Source: Bacillota bacterium
GTDB taxonomy: Bacteria; Bacillota; UBA4882; UBA8346
Direction: 5' to 3'
NCBI GenBank assembly: GCA_023392595.1
Contig: JAEVYU010000009.1
Coordinates: 1-64,000 of the forward strand
DNA: 64,000 nucleotides
Below are positions 8,661 to 17,458 of this stretch, one piece after another. The translations under genes and the position numbers were made by a program. Below the pieces are notes generated by a model. The model made no database searches. It had not been told where the DNA came from and was given only the letters and a program-made list of their open reading frames with translations. Numbering within the stretch: position 1 is the first letter of the stretch; each line of letters opens with the position of its first letter.

Positions 8661-8843
8661 CCGGAGAGAAAAGGGCAATATTTGCAATATTTCCAGCAAT
8701 AAAAGGTGTCTATTTAAAATCGGAATTTGTTATAGTGATACCATGAATGATGATAGGGATATCGATCCGGCCGGCGCCGCCGGGAGATTCGCAACAGGCA
8801 AGATGTTGCCAGGCAATCAAAAATAATAGAGGGAGGGTATTCT

Positions 8844-10124
8844 ATGTATATGAAAAAATTCATCGTTTTCATCGTGTTTTCAGCTTTTTTAGTAATGTCC
8901 GCGGTTGCAAATTCCGCTCCCCAAAAAGTAGAAATCAGCTTTTTGGTTACAAAACCCGAGATTGTTACGGAGTTTCGCAAGACCTTTGATGCGTATACCG
9001 CTACCCATCCGAATGTGACGATTTCAACGATTCCCCTTTCCGGGCAGACGATTTATGAAAAACTTACTTCGCTGTATGCTTCCGGTAACGCCCCGACCAT
9101 TACAATGGTAGGCGGCCCTGAATTTTCGGCTTTTAAAGACAAATTTCTTGATATCAGCCATACCAAGTTTGCCAAAGCCGCTTATGACTGGTCCGTCCGG
9201 CGAACAACGATAAATGGTAAGATTTACGCCGTGCCGACCACTGCCGAAGATATCGGGATCATGTATAACAAAACAGTCATTGAAGCGGCTACAGGCCAGA
9301 AATTTGATCCTTCTGCCATCAAATCCCGAAAAGATCTGAAAGAGCTGCTCCAAAAAATCTCGAAAACCAAATACGCGCCGGTACAGCTTTCCAATATGAG
9401 TTGGCTTCTGGGCTCCCATATGACATCCATTTTATACGCCGATATGAGCCGGGATTATCAGGAACGGCAAAAAATCCTCGCTCAATGCGCGAAGGGCAAG
9501 TTCGATTTTATGAACAATAAAGCCTTTAACGGTTGGATGGATACTTTTGATCTTCTGATGAGTTATAATATGCACAAAGAATCACCGTTAGGAAACGCTT
9601 ATGAAGATGATCAACTTGCTATGGCTAAGGATAAAGTGGCATTTTGGGTAATCGGTAATTATGTTTATCCCAATATCATAGCAATGAACCGCGATGCCAA
9701 AGTAGGGATTATGCCCTATCCGATCAGCGATGACCCGGGTGATTATGGCAATAGCGAAATTACGCTTACTCATTCTTTCTTCGCAATTGACGGCACACAG
9801 TCCAGCAAGAGCCAACAAGCTGCCGCAGTTGACTTTTTCAATTGGTTGCTGACAAGCTCCAAGGGTCAGCAAGCGTATATCAACACTTTGGTCTTTACGC
9901 CGGTTTACAAAGGATTCAGCGTTCAGCCCACCAATCCGCTGGCTCAGGAAATCGTTTCCTACATGAAAAAAGGGAAAACGCTGGAACGGATGAGCGATTA
10001 TTTCCCGGCCGGGATTACGGGCAAATTCGGAGCCACCATGCAGCGGTACTTGGATGGGGCAAGCACCCGGAAGGATGTCGCTGATTCTTTCAAAAAAGAT
10101 TGGCTGGAGATGTCTTCCAAATAA
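8844..10124 (+). CDS. ABC sugar importer, solute-binding protein
   Basis: Extracytoplasmic binding protein of 426 residues with an N-terminal signal peptide (IVFIVFSAFLVMSAVANS) and no lipobox cysteine, which fits a free periplasmic protein in a diderm. The rest is a family 1 solute-binding fold (SGQTIYEKLTSLYASGNAPT, then the DQLAMAKDKVAFWVIGN region). A strong GGGAGGG-type site precedes the ATG. It is first of four genes with two permeases and a GH13_18 enzyme, so it likely binds a glucoside such as sucrose or a glucosyl-polyol. Ligand not proven. Confidence 0.88.
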   Translation: MYMKKFIVFIVFSAFLVMSAVANSAPQKVEISFLVTKPEIVTEFRKTFDAYTATHPNVTISTIPLSGQTIYEKLTSLYASGNAPTITMVGGPEFSAFKDKFLDISHTKFAKAAYDWSVRRTTINGKIYAVPTTAEDIGIMYNKTVIEAATGQKFDPSAIKSRKDLKELLQKISKTKYAPVQLSNMSWLLGSHMTSILYADMSRDYQERQKILAQCAKGKFDFMNNKAFNGWMDTFDLLMSYNMHKESPLGNAYEDDQLAMAKDKVAFWVIGNYVYPNIIAMNRDAKVGIMPYPISDDPGDYGNSEITLTHSFFAIDGTQSSKSQQAAAVDFFNWLLTSSKGQQAYINTLVFTPVYKGFSVQPTNPLAQEIVSYMKKGKTLERMSDYFPAGITGKFGATMQRYLDGASTRKDVADSFKKDWLEMSSK

Positions 10125-10136
10125 AATCCAAAGGCC

Positions 10137-10171
10137 AATTAAGAGGTGGATCTCCAATCCACCTCTTAATT
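10137..10171 (+). terminator. strong hairpin between binding protein and permeases
   Basis: A perfect 15-base stem (AATTAAGAGGTGGAT, 10137-10151, with 10157-10171) and a five-base loop, with no T-run after it. In this position it probably protects the binding-protein message or causes partial termination, making more binding protein than permease. Confidence 0.65.
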
Positions 10172-10260
10172 CATAAAAGGGCTGCTTTTGGTAACGAATG
10201 GAGTTTTAACCTTCAGTCGATGGAGTAGGAGCAGAAAATTAAAATGATCGGGGATGGCTA

Positions 10261-11154
10261 TTGAAAATGCGTGAGAAGAAAACAAAGCAAAAATCGTTTC
10301 AGGTATTTGCCTTGTTTGGTTTATTGCCGCTGCTGGCGTTCATTATCGTGGTAATGATCCCGTTTATCTGCGGACTCTTGTTATCCTTCACCAACTGGAC
10401 GGGGGTTTTGGACAACATCAAATTTATCGGTTTGCGCAATTATGCCGCCGCCGTCCATAGCGGGGATTTTTGGAATTCAATGAAATTGACCCTCGTTTAT
10501 GTTTTCTTTGTGGTTATTTTAACAAACGTGCTGGCCTTTTTTCTGGCCTCTCTGGTCACCAGCGGTTTTAAAGGGCAAAATTTATGCCGGGCCGGATATT
10601 TCACGCCGAACCTGATCGGCGGGGTAATTTTGGGATTCATCTGGCAATTCATTTTCGCCAGGGTATTTGTTTTTGCCGGACAGACACTGGGTATCGACTT
10701 GCTGGCCAAGAGTTGGCTTACCCAACCCCAAACAGCGCTTTGGACCTTAATCATTGTCAGCGTATGGCAAAATGCAGGGTATATGATGCTGATTTATGTT
10801 GCGGGTTTGATGGGAATCGATCGAAGTCTGATGGAAGCTTCCCAAATCGATGGGGCGTCCAATTGGCAGAGACTTTTAAAACTCAAGCTTCCCTTGATGG
10901 TGCCGGCGTTTACCATTACTTTGTTTTTGACGCTGCGCCGTGCTTTTATGGTATATGACGTCAATCTTTCGCTTACCCAAGGCGGTCCCTATAACACGAC
11001 CCAGCTGATTGCGATGCATGTATACAACGACGCATTTGTAAACCAGAATCTCGGTCCCGGTCAAGCCAAAGCGTTTATATTGTTTGCGATTGTCGCTGCC
11101 GTTGCCGTGCTGCAGGTTTCGATTCTTAAAAACAAGGAGGTGGATTCGCTATGA
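10261..11154 (+). CDS. ABC sugar permease, MalF/UgpA type
   Basis: Inner-membrane permease of 297 residues with six hydrophobic segments and the EAA loop EASQIDGASNWQRLLKLKLP that docks the ATPase. It begins at TTG 10261, with ATG 10267 as an alternative. It ends in an ATGA overlap with the next permease. No ATP-binding gene is present in the cluster, so a shared MsmX/MsmK-type ATPase elsewhere must drive it (inference from family behaviour). Confidence 0.9.
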   Translation: MKMREKKTKQKSFQVFALFGLLPLLAFIIVVMIPFICGLLLSFTNWTGVLDNIKFIGLRNYAAAVHSGDFWNSMKLTLVYVFFVVILTNVLAFFLASLVTSGFKGQNLCRAGYFTPNLIGGVILGFIWQFIFARVFVFAGQTLGIDLLAKSWLTQPQTALWTLIIVSVWQNAGYMMLIYVAGLMGIDRSLMEASQIDGASNWQRLLKLKLPLMVPAFTITLFLTLRRAFMVYDVNLSLTQGGPYNTTQLIAMHVYNDAFVNQNLGPGQAKAFILFAIVAAVAVLQVSILKNKEVDSL

Positions 11155-11987
11155 GTGAAAACAAAGGCCTGAAACGGATCGTCCTTTTTTCAAAAATATT
11201 TACGGCCCTATTTTTTCTGGTAGCGATGATCTTTCCTTTTGGATTGATTCTGATCAATGCCTTTAAATCCCGGATGGAAATCATCGAAAATCCACTGGCT
11301 CTTCCGGGCGCCTGGGCGCTTGATAATTTTATCACAGCCTGGAAAACCATGGGTTTTCATGTTATCTTGGGGAATACCCTGTATATCACGGGATTGTCCC
11401 AAATGGTCCTGATCGTGTTCAGCGCCATGCTTGCTTATATGTTGGTGCGCTGGAATTGGAAGATCAATAAAATGATATTTCTGGCGCTGGTATGCGCGAT
11501 GATTATCCCTTTCCAGTCGCTGATGATTCCCTTTGTTTCCATATTCGGGAAATTGGGGATGATGAACAGCAGAACGGCAATGGTATTTTTCTACCTTGGT
11601 TTTGGTATGCCCATGACCACCTTTATGTATCACGGTTTTATCAAGGGAATCTCCAAGGAAATGGAAGAAGCGGCCATGATTGACGGTTGTTCTAATTTTT
11701 CATGCTTCTGGCGGGTGGTGTTTCCGAATTTGAAACCGATTTCGATAACCATTTTAATCATCAATATTCTCTGGATCTGGAATGATTTCTTACTCCCTTC
11801 CCTGGTGCTGATTAAAGAGAAAACCCGGACGATTCCGCTTTCCACTTTTTATTTTTTCGGGGAATACACTGCGGAGTTCGGTTTGGCGATGGCTGCTTTG
11901 ATTATGAGTGTTGTTCCGGTGATAGTCATTTATCTGTTTTTACAAAAATATATCATTGCAGGTGTAATGGATGGCGCAATTAAATAA
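11151..11987 (+). CDS. ABC sugar permease, MalG/UgpE type
   Basis: Second inner-membrane permease, 278 residues, with the usual N-terminal segment, the periplasmic PLALPGAW region and the EAA motif EEAAMIDGCSNFSCFWRVV. It pairs with the preceding permease (4-base overlap) and overlaps the following GH13 gene by 17 bases, showing tight operon coupling. Confidence 0.9.
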   Translation: MSENKGLKRIVLFSKIFTALFFLVAMIFPFGLILINAFKSRMEIIENPLALPGAWALDNFITAWKTMGFHVILGNTLYITGLSQMVLIVFSAMLAYMLVRWNWKINKMIFLALVCAMIIPFQSLMIPFVSIFGKLGMMNSRTAMVFFYLGFGMPMTTFMYHGFIKGISKEMEEAAMIDGCSNFSCFWRVVFPNLKPISITILIINILWIWNDFLLPSLVLIKEKTRTIPLSTFYFFGEYTAEFGLAMAALIMSVVPVIVIYLFLQKYIIAGVMDGAIK

Positions 11988-13476
11988 AAAGGAGACTATT
12001 CCTGCTTTGGGATCAATTACAAATAAGATTATGCTCATTACCTATCCCGACAGCATGGGTGGTAATTTATCATCATTAAGAACGGTTTTGCGGCAACACT
12101 TTCAAGGGGCCATCGGAGGGGTTCACATCCTGCCTTTTTTTCCTTCCAGCGGGGACCGCGGATTCTCTCCCATAACCTACCGGGAGGTGGACCCCGGCTT
12201 TGGAACATGGAAAGAAATTGAGGAACTGGCCCAAGATTATTACTTAATGTGTGATATGATGGTTAATCATGTGTCCCGCCGTTGCGTGGAGTTTCAGGAT
12301 TATTTGGAAAAGAAAGACGACTCCCTTTATGCCGACATGTTTTTGCGTTATGACACCTTTTGGGGTGAGGGACGGCCAACGCCGGAGGACCTGCGGCTGC
12401 TTTACCGCCGTAAAGACGGAGAACCCTGCCAAGAAGTAACTTTTCCGGACGGGGAGAGTCGCAAATTGTGGTGTACCTTTACCGACGAGCAACTGGATAT
12501 CGATACCACCCGGCCTGTCACCGTGAACTATCTGAAAGAGAATTTAGAGTGGCTGTCGGAAAAAGGGATTTCCATCGTAAGGTTGGACGCCTATGGTTAT
12601 ATTACCAAACGTAAGGGAAGCAATTGTTTTTTTGTAGAGCCTGAGATATGGGAGCTGATTACTGATTTACGGGATACGCTGAAAAGAAAAGGTATGCTTG
12701 TATTGCCGGAAGTCCATGATCTCTGGCAGACAACGCTTAAATTCGCCGGGCGCGGAATTTGGAGCTATGATTTTGTACTGCCGTTGTTGATGTTACACAC
12801 GCTCTACACCCAAAATGCGCAAAAACTGGCCCATTGGCTTCAAATATGCCCCCGGAATCAGTTTACCGTTTTGGACACCCATGACGGGGTCGGTGTTTAT
12901 GATGCTTTCGATTGGGTTGATAACCGGCAGGCTCAGGCGGTTATTGAAAAAATGGAGGACCGCCTCTCTTATGCCTATAAGCCGCTGCATCCTGAAAAAA
13001 AGCGATTTTTTAAATCTTATCAGCTTTACGGCACCTATTATTCCCTCTTACACGAAAATAGCAGCGCTTATCTTTTGGCGAGAGCTATCCAGTTCTTTGC
13101 CCCGGGGATACCCCAGGTTTATTATGTCGGCATGTTGGCGGGGGAAAATGATGTCGAGGCATTGATGGCAAGTCCCGATCACCGTTCAATTAACCGCCAT
13201 AATTATTTATTGGCGGAGATTGGCCAATGTTGTAGAATACCCCTTGTCAGAAAGCTGATTGCCTTAATGCGTTTTCGCAATGAATACCCGGCCTTTGACG
13301 GCGAAATTGAGGTCAATTGCCCGGAAAGTAATTTGTTGGAAATCCGGCGAAGGCAAGGCTCATACGAAGCCGTCCTAATATGCGATTTAAAAACTTATGG
13401 GTTTTTGATTTATTATCGTAAAGAGGGCCAACAGGAACTGCGGCAGTTAATATTGGAAGAAAATCAAAACGAATAA
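11971..13476 (+). CDS. GH13_18 sucrose phosphorylase-like enzyme
   Basis: Cytoplasmic alpha-glucoside phosphorylase of 501 residues. The subfamily signatures are clear: HILPFFPSSGDRGFSPITY, the nucleophile Asp206 in IVRLDAYGY followed by GSNCFFVEP, acid/base Glu247 in VLPEVHD and Asp305 in LDTHDGVGVY. It would cleave an imported alpha-glucoside with phosphate to glucose 1-phosphate. GH13_18 includes enzymes for sucrose, sucrose 6-phosphate, glucosylglycerol and glucosylglycerate; sequence alone does not choose. It overlaps the permease gene and closes the operon. Confidence 0.85.
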   Translation: MAQLNKKETIPALGSITNKIMLITYPDSMGGNLSSLRTVLRQHFQGAIGGVHILPFFPSSGDRGFSPITYREVDPGFGTWKEIEELAQDYYLMCDMMVNHVSRRCVEFQDYLEKKDDSLYADMFLRYDTFWGEGRPTPEDLRLLYRRKDGEPCQEVTFPDGESRKLWCTFTDEQLDIDTTRPVTVNYLKENLEWLSEKGISIVRLDAYGYITKRKGSNCFFVEPEIWELITDLRDTLKRKGMLVLPEVHDLWQTTLKFAGRGIWSYDFVLPLLMLHTLYTQNAQKLAHWLQICPRNQFTVLDTHDGVGVYDAFDWVDNRQAQAVIEKMEDRLSYAYKPLHPEKKRFFKSYQLYGTYYSLLHENSSAYLLARAIQFFAPGIPQVYYVGMLAGENDVEALMASPDHRSINRHNYLLAEIGQCCRIPLVRKLIALMRFRNEYPAFDGEIEVNCPESNLLEIRRRQGSYEAVLICDLKTYGFLIYYRKEGQQELRQLILEENQNE

Positions 13477-13666
13477 GGGTTTTTGAAATAAAAACAAGGG
13501 CAATATCGTAATCATTGAGGATAATTTGTCCTAGCCTGCCACCGGCGAATTGCCGCCGTGGCCGGCGGGGTCCATCCGGATTTTCAAGCGGCCGCAGCCG
13601 TTTTCTTTGGGCATCCGGAGTGACCGCAGTTTGTCCCGGGTGGGTTTTGTCTTAGCGGACAATCAT
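13477..13666. other. intergenic, no gene seen
   Basis: Space between the convergent sugar and gas vesicle operons. The middle is GC-rich (about 13530-13640) with small imperfect inverted repeats, but no ORF or clear terminator for the rightward operon. Confidence 0.4.
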
Positions 13667-13701
13667 GTAAATAAATAAGGCCGCAATATTGAAGCGACCT
13701 T
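13667..13701 (-). terminator. terminator of the gas vesicle operon
   Basis: On the minus strand, AAGGTCGC (from 13701) pairs with GCGGCCTT (to 13677), with one G-T pair, followed by the T-rich ATTTATTTAC. It lies 58 bases past the gvpO stop. Confidence 0.7.
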
Positions 13702-13758
13702 TAGATGATCAGATTGATTTCGCCAGTCCGCTGGGGTAAAAATATTTTGAGATAGGGA

Positions 13759-14043
13759 TTAATTGTAGCAATCGCCCCGTTTCCGCATGTCAACCCGGGA
13801 ATAATTTAATAATTGACCCGCCGAATCAAAATCCGCTTCATATAAACCAACCATATCCATGGTATCCGGGATTCCTTCGCGCTCAATGAATTCAAGTTTC
13901 ATGGTTAAGCCGCTTTCCTCTTGGCGCTTCACTTCGATAACAGCCAAAAGTTTAAGCCCAATTAAATTGGCTAGTTTTTGACTGCCCATTTTAATTAAGT
14001 CCTCCAGATCCAGGAAAGGGCTATATTTGATTTCTCCACTCAT
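13759..14043 (-). CDS. gvpO: gas vesicle protein GvpO
   Basis: Small cytoplasmic accessory protein (94 residues from the chosen start) of the GvpO family. The family C-terminal signature is recognisable in IPDTMDMVGLYEADFDSAG followed by LLNYSRVDMRKRG. In other organisms GvpO is needed for vesicle formation or gvp expression. Several in-frame starts exist upstream (TTG 14061 and a run of ATGs); I use 14043, eight bases after GGAGG. Last gene of the operon; a terminator follows. Confidence 0.8.
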   Translation of the reverse strand: MSGEIKYSPFLDLEDLIKMGSQKLANLIGLKLLAVIEVKRQEESGLTMKLEFIEREGIPDTMDMVGLYEADFDSAGQLLNYSRVDMRKRGDCYN

Positions 14044-14057
14044 CATCATTTCCTCCA

Positions 14058-14303
14058 TCAATCAGAATATCGCTGAAAAGAATTTAATCGGCTTTTTGTT
14101 TGTCTTACATGTTTTTTGACTTCTTTCATCTTTTGCTGTATCATTTCAACTTTTTTTTGGAATTCAAGGGCTTTGGCGTTGATTAATTGTTGCACTCTTT
14201 GTTGCTGCTCATTGATGATTGTTGAATTTTCCCGACGCCGGTTTCTCCCATATGACCGAATCTTTGAAATATTGCTATGCACGTGAGTTACTACCTTTTC
14301 CAC
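14058..14303 (-). CDS. basic coiled-coil protein of the gas vesicle operon
   Basis: Protein of 81 residues, rich in Lys, Arg and Gln, predicted to be one long helix (INEQQQRVQQLINAKALEFQ, then VEMIQQKMKEVKKHVRQTK). I do not recognise a named Gvp family. It lies nine bases after gvpJ and just ahead of gvpO, so it is cotranscribed and likely has a structural or chaperone role in vesicle assembly. GTG start behind a distant GGAGGG. Confidence 0.6.
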   Translation of the reverse strand: MEKVVTHVHSNISKIRSYGRNRRRENSTIINEQQQRVQQLINAKALEFQKKVEMIQQKMKEVKKHVRQTKSRLNSFQRYSD

Positions 14304-14312
14304 AACTCAAAC

Positions 14313-14558
14313 TCACCCTCCATTTCCGATTTGATTTATTTTTTGTTCTTTTTCCAGGCTACGACGGGCCTCACTCCAGTCTTTCATCATACCGTAATTC
14401 AGCATGGTCTGAATATTTGCCAAAGCCAGTCGCAGATTCAGTCCAATCAATGGTACATCCGCCACTGAAATAATCACATCAGCCGAAACATATAACCCTT
14501 TTTGGAGCGCATGATCCAGTAAATCCACCAGGGCCGAATAATCGCGAACCGGTTCCAT
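14313..14558 (-). CDS. gvpJ: gas vesicle protein GvpJ (GvpA family)
   Basis: GvpA-family minor shell protein of 81 residues with the family core ALVDLLDHALQKGLYVSADV, then LIGLNLRLALANIQTM. The sequence differs from GvpA at 18609 in the J/M manner. These proteins help nucleate or shape the vesicle tip. The start is placed at 14558, because GGGAGG lies just before it, rather than the upstream ATG. Confidence 0.85.
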   Translation of the reverse strand: MEPVRDYSALVDLLDHALQKGLYVSADVIISVADVPLIGLNLRLALANIQTMLNYGMMKDWSEARRSLEKEQKINQIGNGG

Positions 14559-14576
14559 ACTAACCTCCCATGCCAA

Positions 14577-15812
14577 TCATTCCAGATCTTTAACAAAACT
14601 ATAAGCAGGCCATGGTCCCGTAAAGACAATCGTATATTGGCCGCTCATTTGTAAATTCTCCAATAAATTACCAACAGTTTCCACTCTGTCAGGATCAGCC
14701 AAAATCGCAATATTGAGAATAGGCTTTTGGTTATTGGATACTTCAGTATCCAATTTGTTTTCCTTCAGGTCGGAAATCAGCGGACGGATTTTGAGGCAGA
14801 TTTCCTTTGCCAACGTCTTGGATTCATCCTCAACCGCTTTGCGAATTTTTTGGGCAAGCTCGCTTTTGAAAAGATAGGCCGTCCCTTTATTCATGGATGC
14901 AATTTTATTGGTGAGTTCGATAATTTCCGGCCTTTCCTTCGAAACCTTTTCGGTCAGCATCTCCAGAGAACAGTATATTTTAACTCCATACTCCGCCCGT
15001 CCCGATAGCTGGCTCAACAATTTCCTGATAGCCTCATAACGGTCCTGCAACCATTGTTCCAGCACCGTATCGGGGTTGGCCGCCGAGGACCCGTCAATAA
15101 TCATGTCAAATGTCATGGGCACCAGGGAGGTGGTATGCTTAAAAGCCTTATCCAATACGTTTTGATGTTCACGCAGCCATTTTTCAACTTGTTCCCGGTC
15201 CGTTGATTCATAAGCATGGGAGGGGCAGGCATGGACAAGAGCTCCGATGTCCCGGTAGGGAACCATATATACCGGATTATCGTTGATACCCCTGGACTGA
15301 AAATCATCGGCTTCCAGGACGATTCCATATACGTAACGTCCCGATAAAGCGTTATCGTCCGGAAGGATTTCGCCGGCTGTTTCCATAAGAACAGATTCCA
15401 CCGGTTTGACTGATGGTTTTTCGGTTGTTTTTTCCGGCTGACTTGGGGTTTTTTGGATTGGCGCTTCTTTAATTACGCCATTTTCTTTGACTTCCCCTTG
15501 CGGCACAATTTTTGGAGCTTTTACCGGGGTCCCTTCGTTACCGTCAAGAACTTGGGAATCTTTAACGCTTTCCTCCGTTTTGGCGCAGACGGAAAGAGGA
15601 TAGCTCAAAGCGCTAAAATCCTTTTGTCTTCCGGATCTTTTCCAAAAAAAAACCATAAATTCAATGAGTTCTGCAGGTAATGCTTTCTGTTGCAATGCCC
15701 CGGTCCAAAACTCCGATATTTTAATCGAATTTACCTCTATCCCTAAGGAATTCATAAGTAAAATCAAGTAACAAAGCGGTTCCATAGGTTTTAAAGATTC
15801 TTCATTCGGCAT
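14577..15812 (-). CDS. gvpL: GvpL/F-family protein with an extra N-terminal domain
   Basis: Protein of 411 residues. The C-terminal part, from about residue 158 (GRYVYGIVLEADDFQSRG) to the end (FTGPWPAYSFVKDL), is a complete GvpL/GvpF domain, normally around 240-250 residues on its own. It is preceded by a helical region of about 85 residues (CYLILLMNSLGIEVNSIKIS) that I do not recognise and a Pro/Lys/Glu-rich linker of roughly 70 residues. GvpF/L proteins bind GvpA and act in vesicle assembly. The ATG overlaps the gvpK stop. The added domain is unusual. Confidence 0.85.
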   Translation of the reverse strand: MPNEESLKPMEPLCYLILLMNSLGIEVNSIKISEFWTGALQQKALPAELIEFMVFFWKRSGRQKDFSALSYPLSVCAKTEESVKDSQVLDGNEGTPVKAPKIVPQGEVKENGVIKEAPIQKTPSQPEKTTEKPSVKPVESVLMETAGEILPDDNALSGRYVYGIVLEADDFQSRGINDNPVYMVPYRDIGALVHACPSHAYESTDREQVEKWLREHQNVLDKAFKHTTSLVPMTFDMIIDGSSAANPDTVLEQWLQDRYEAIRKLLSQLSGRAEYGVKIYCSLEMLTEKVSKERPEIIELTNKIASMNKGTAYLFKSELAQKIRKAVEDESKTLAKEICLKIRPLISDLKENKLDTEVSNNQKPILNIAILADPDRVETVGNLLENLQMSGQYTIVFTGPWPAYSFVKDLE

Positions 15813-16110
15813 GATTAACCCATTCCTCCGGATTCACCAGCGTATTTACAAAATCATCGATCACTGTGTCTAAATTTTCCCGGATTGCATTGACTGATTC
15901 TGCAAGGCCCTGGTCTCGTTTTATCTGTTCAATCACTTCAAAAATATCATAGATATTCTGTCCCAAACGCTCGATACTTTCCGGACTCAGCCCTTCCTCC
16001 ATCCGCCGTATAGCCTGAAGTTTTAATACTTCGGCGATGATTTCAACAAGCGCCACCACCAAACCCAAAAGCCCTTCTTTTAGTTTGTCTTCTTCAATTT
16101 TGATGGGCAC
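15802..16110 (-). CDS. gvpK: gas vesicle protein GvpK
   Basis: Accessory protein of the GvpK family, about 102 residues, with core LKEGLLGLVVALVEIIAEVL and the C-terminal ESIERLGQNIYDIFEVIEQI helix. It is needed for vesicle assembly in other organisms. The GTG at 16110 follows GAGGAG by a suitable seven bases, better than the ATG at 16125, which contains that site. Confidence 0.88.
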   Translation of the reverse strand: MPIKIEEDKLKEGLLGLVVALVEIIAEVLKLQAIRRMEEGLSPESIERLGQNIYDIFEVIEQIKRDQGLAESVNAIRENLDTVIDDFVNTLVNPEEWVNHAE

Positions 16111-16114
16111 CGGA

Positions 16115-16471
16115 TTACTCCTCATCCATGTCGGCGGTGGAGGATAGTTTGTTACTCCACCCGCACCACGGACAGCCGGATTGAATTAAATCCTCTTTGA
16201 GAAGGCGCTTGTTACAATTTGGACAGGCTTCCAAATCACATTCAATGGCTTTCCAAGAGTTGGTATTGATATTGGTGCCGGATGGGAATTCCAGTCCATA
16301 CCGGGCGGCAGTTTCAAAAGAAGCGACGGCGGCCCTGATCTTAATGCCCAGTAATTCAACTCCGGCAATGGATACAGCAATATCGGCATTAATGACTAAT
16401 CCTTTGTCCAAAATCCGATCGATTAAATCAACCAATGTTACACTATTACTCTTTGTCGGCATCATCGCCAT
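16115..16471 (-). CDS. gvpS: GvpA/J/S-family protein with a C-terminal zinc-ribbon-like tail
   Basis: Protein of about 118 residues. The N-terminal 70 residues are a GvpA-family module (LVDLIDRILDKGLVINADIA, VELLGIKIRAAVASFETAAR). The tail has two CPxC pairs, CPNC and CPWC, about 20 residues apart, as in a zinc ribbon. The S name rests on its A-family fold and place after gvpG. Starts at 16471 behind GGAAGGTG; it overlaps the gvpG end. The metal-binding tail on a shell-type protein is unusual. Confidence 0.75.
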   Translation of the reverse strand: MAMMPTKSNSVTLVDLIDRILDKGLVINADIAVSIAGVELLGIKIRAAVASFETAARYGLEFPSGTNINTNSWKAIECDLEACPNCNKRLLKEDLIQSGCPWCGWSNKLSSTADMDEE

Positions 16472-16718
16472 CAATATCACCTTCCGTATCGACAGTTAGC
16501 AGCTTCAATCGCTCCCAAATTATATCGGATTGTTGCGAATATTCTTCATCCGAGATTGTCCCCCGCTCATATTGGATCCGTAATTGAATCAAATCAGCCC
16601 GCAATTGATCCGGATCGGAAGTTGCAGCCAAAGCTCTATCCCTGAGCTGCTCAAGAACCCAAATTGTGCCTTTAATGGGGGCAGTAAAGGGAAATGATAA
16701 AATATCCAACAGTATCAT
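16446..16718 (-). CDS. gvpG: gas vesicle protein GvpG
   Basis: Accessory protein of 90 residues with the typical GvpG start MILLDILSFPFTAPIKGTIW, then a helical body (QLRIQYERGTISDEEY) and an acidic tail. The start at 16718 gives the family N-terminus and has GGAGGGG upstream; it overlaps the gvpF stop as ATGA. Confidence 0.88.
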   Translation of the reverse strand: MILLDILSFPFTAPIKGTIWVLEQLRDRALAATSDPDQLRADLIQLRIQYERGTISDEEYSQQSDIIWERLKLLTVDTEGDIDGDDADKE

Positions 16719-17458
16719 TTCTTTCCCCTCCAACCGAGATTCATTTTCACAAAGTTGTAAGGAGGAAGCCGGGTTGTATAATGAAACTCAATGATTTCCG
16801 GGTATTTCTGGGCGGTCTTTTCCACTCTTTTTTTTAATTCATGATCCTGGTTGGCGTTTACCAGGAATGAACTGTTATATAACATTTCCGCACTCATCAT
16901 TTCACCGGTGGTGTTATCGGCGGTTACTGCGCTTAAATAAGGATGGATTGTATTCTCCATTTTGGTGCGGAATTCCTCAACCACTGTTTCGACCCGTTGC
17001 CCTAGCTCCAGCGCGGCTTGAGGATCCAATTGCGCCTTGGCAATCAAACCGGCATGATCCTTAAACCGCGCTTTGAGTTCGGTTAATACCGCTTCTTTTT
17101 TCCAGTAGGCTTTAACCCCGACTTCATACCTGTTTTGTAGCCGTTGCAATTCCTTTTTTAAAAGATCGGATTTCGACAGAATCAGCTTTTTTAAACTTTC
17201 GAATGATTCAACGGCAGTGCCAAATTTAATTGGGATTACCGTTGATTGATTCATAACCGTTTCCAAAACTTTTACATGTTTTACGGCATCATCAAGGCTC
17301 AAATCGCTGGGCTCGGATTCTAAATAGGATGCCAAAATGGAAACTCCGCCGACGGGGACCGCATAAACTTTTAGACCGGCCACTCCATCACAATCCGGTA
17401 TTAAACCAAACTGGGCCGGTATGATTCCATAAAGATATACTTCATGGCCTGGCTTCAT
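16715..17458 (-). CDS. gvpF: gas vesicle protein GvpF/GvpL
   Basis: Protein of 247 residues, the normal GvpF/L length, with YLYGIIPAQ at the N-terminus, VIPIKFGTAV in the middle and YNFVKMNL near the end. GvpF is cytoplasmic or shell-associated and binds GvpA during assembly. GGAGG lies eight bases before the ATG. A second, extended GvpL/F protein is encoded at 14577-15812. Confidence 0.88.
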   Translation of the reverse strand: MKPGHEVYLYGIIPAQFGLIPDCDGVAGLKVYAVPVGGVSILASYLESEPSDLSLDDAVKHVKVLETVMNQSTVIPIKFGTAVESFESLKKLILSKSDLLKKELQRLQNRYEVGVKAYWKKEAVLTELKARFKDHAGLIAKAQLDPQAALELGQRVETVVEEFRTKMENTIHPYLSAVTADNTTGEMMSAEMLYNSSFLVNANQDHELKKRVEKTAQKYPEIIEFHYTTRLPPYNFVKMNLGWRGKK

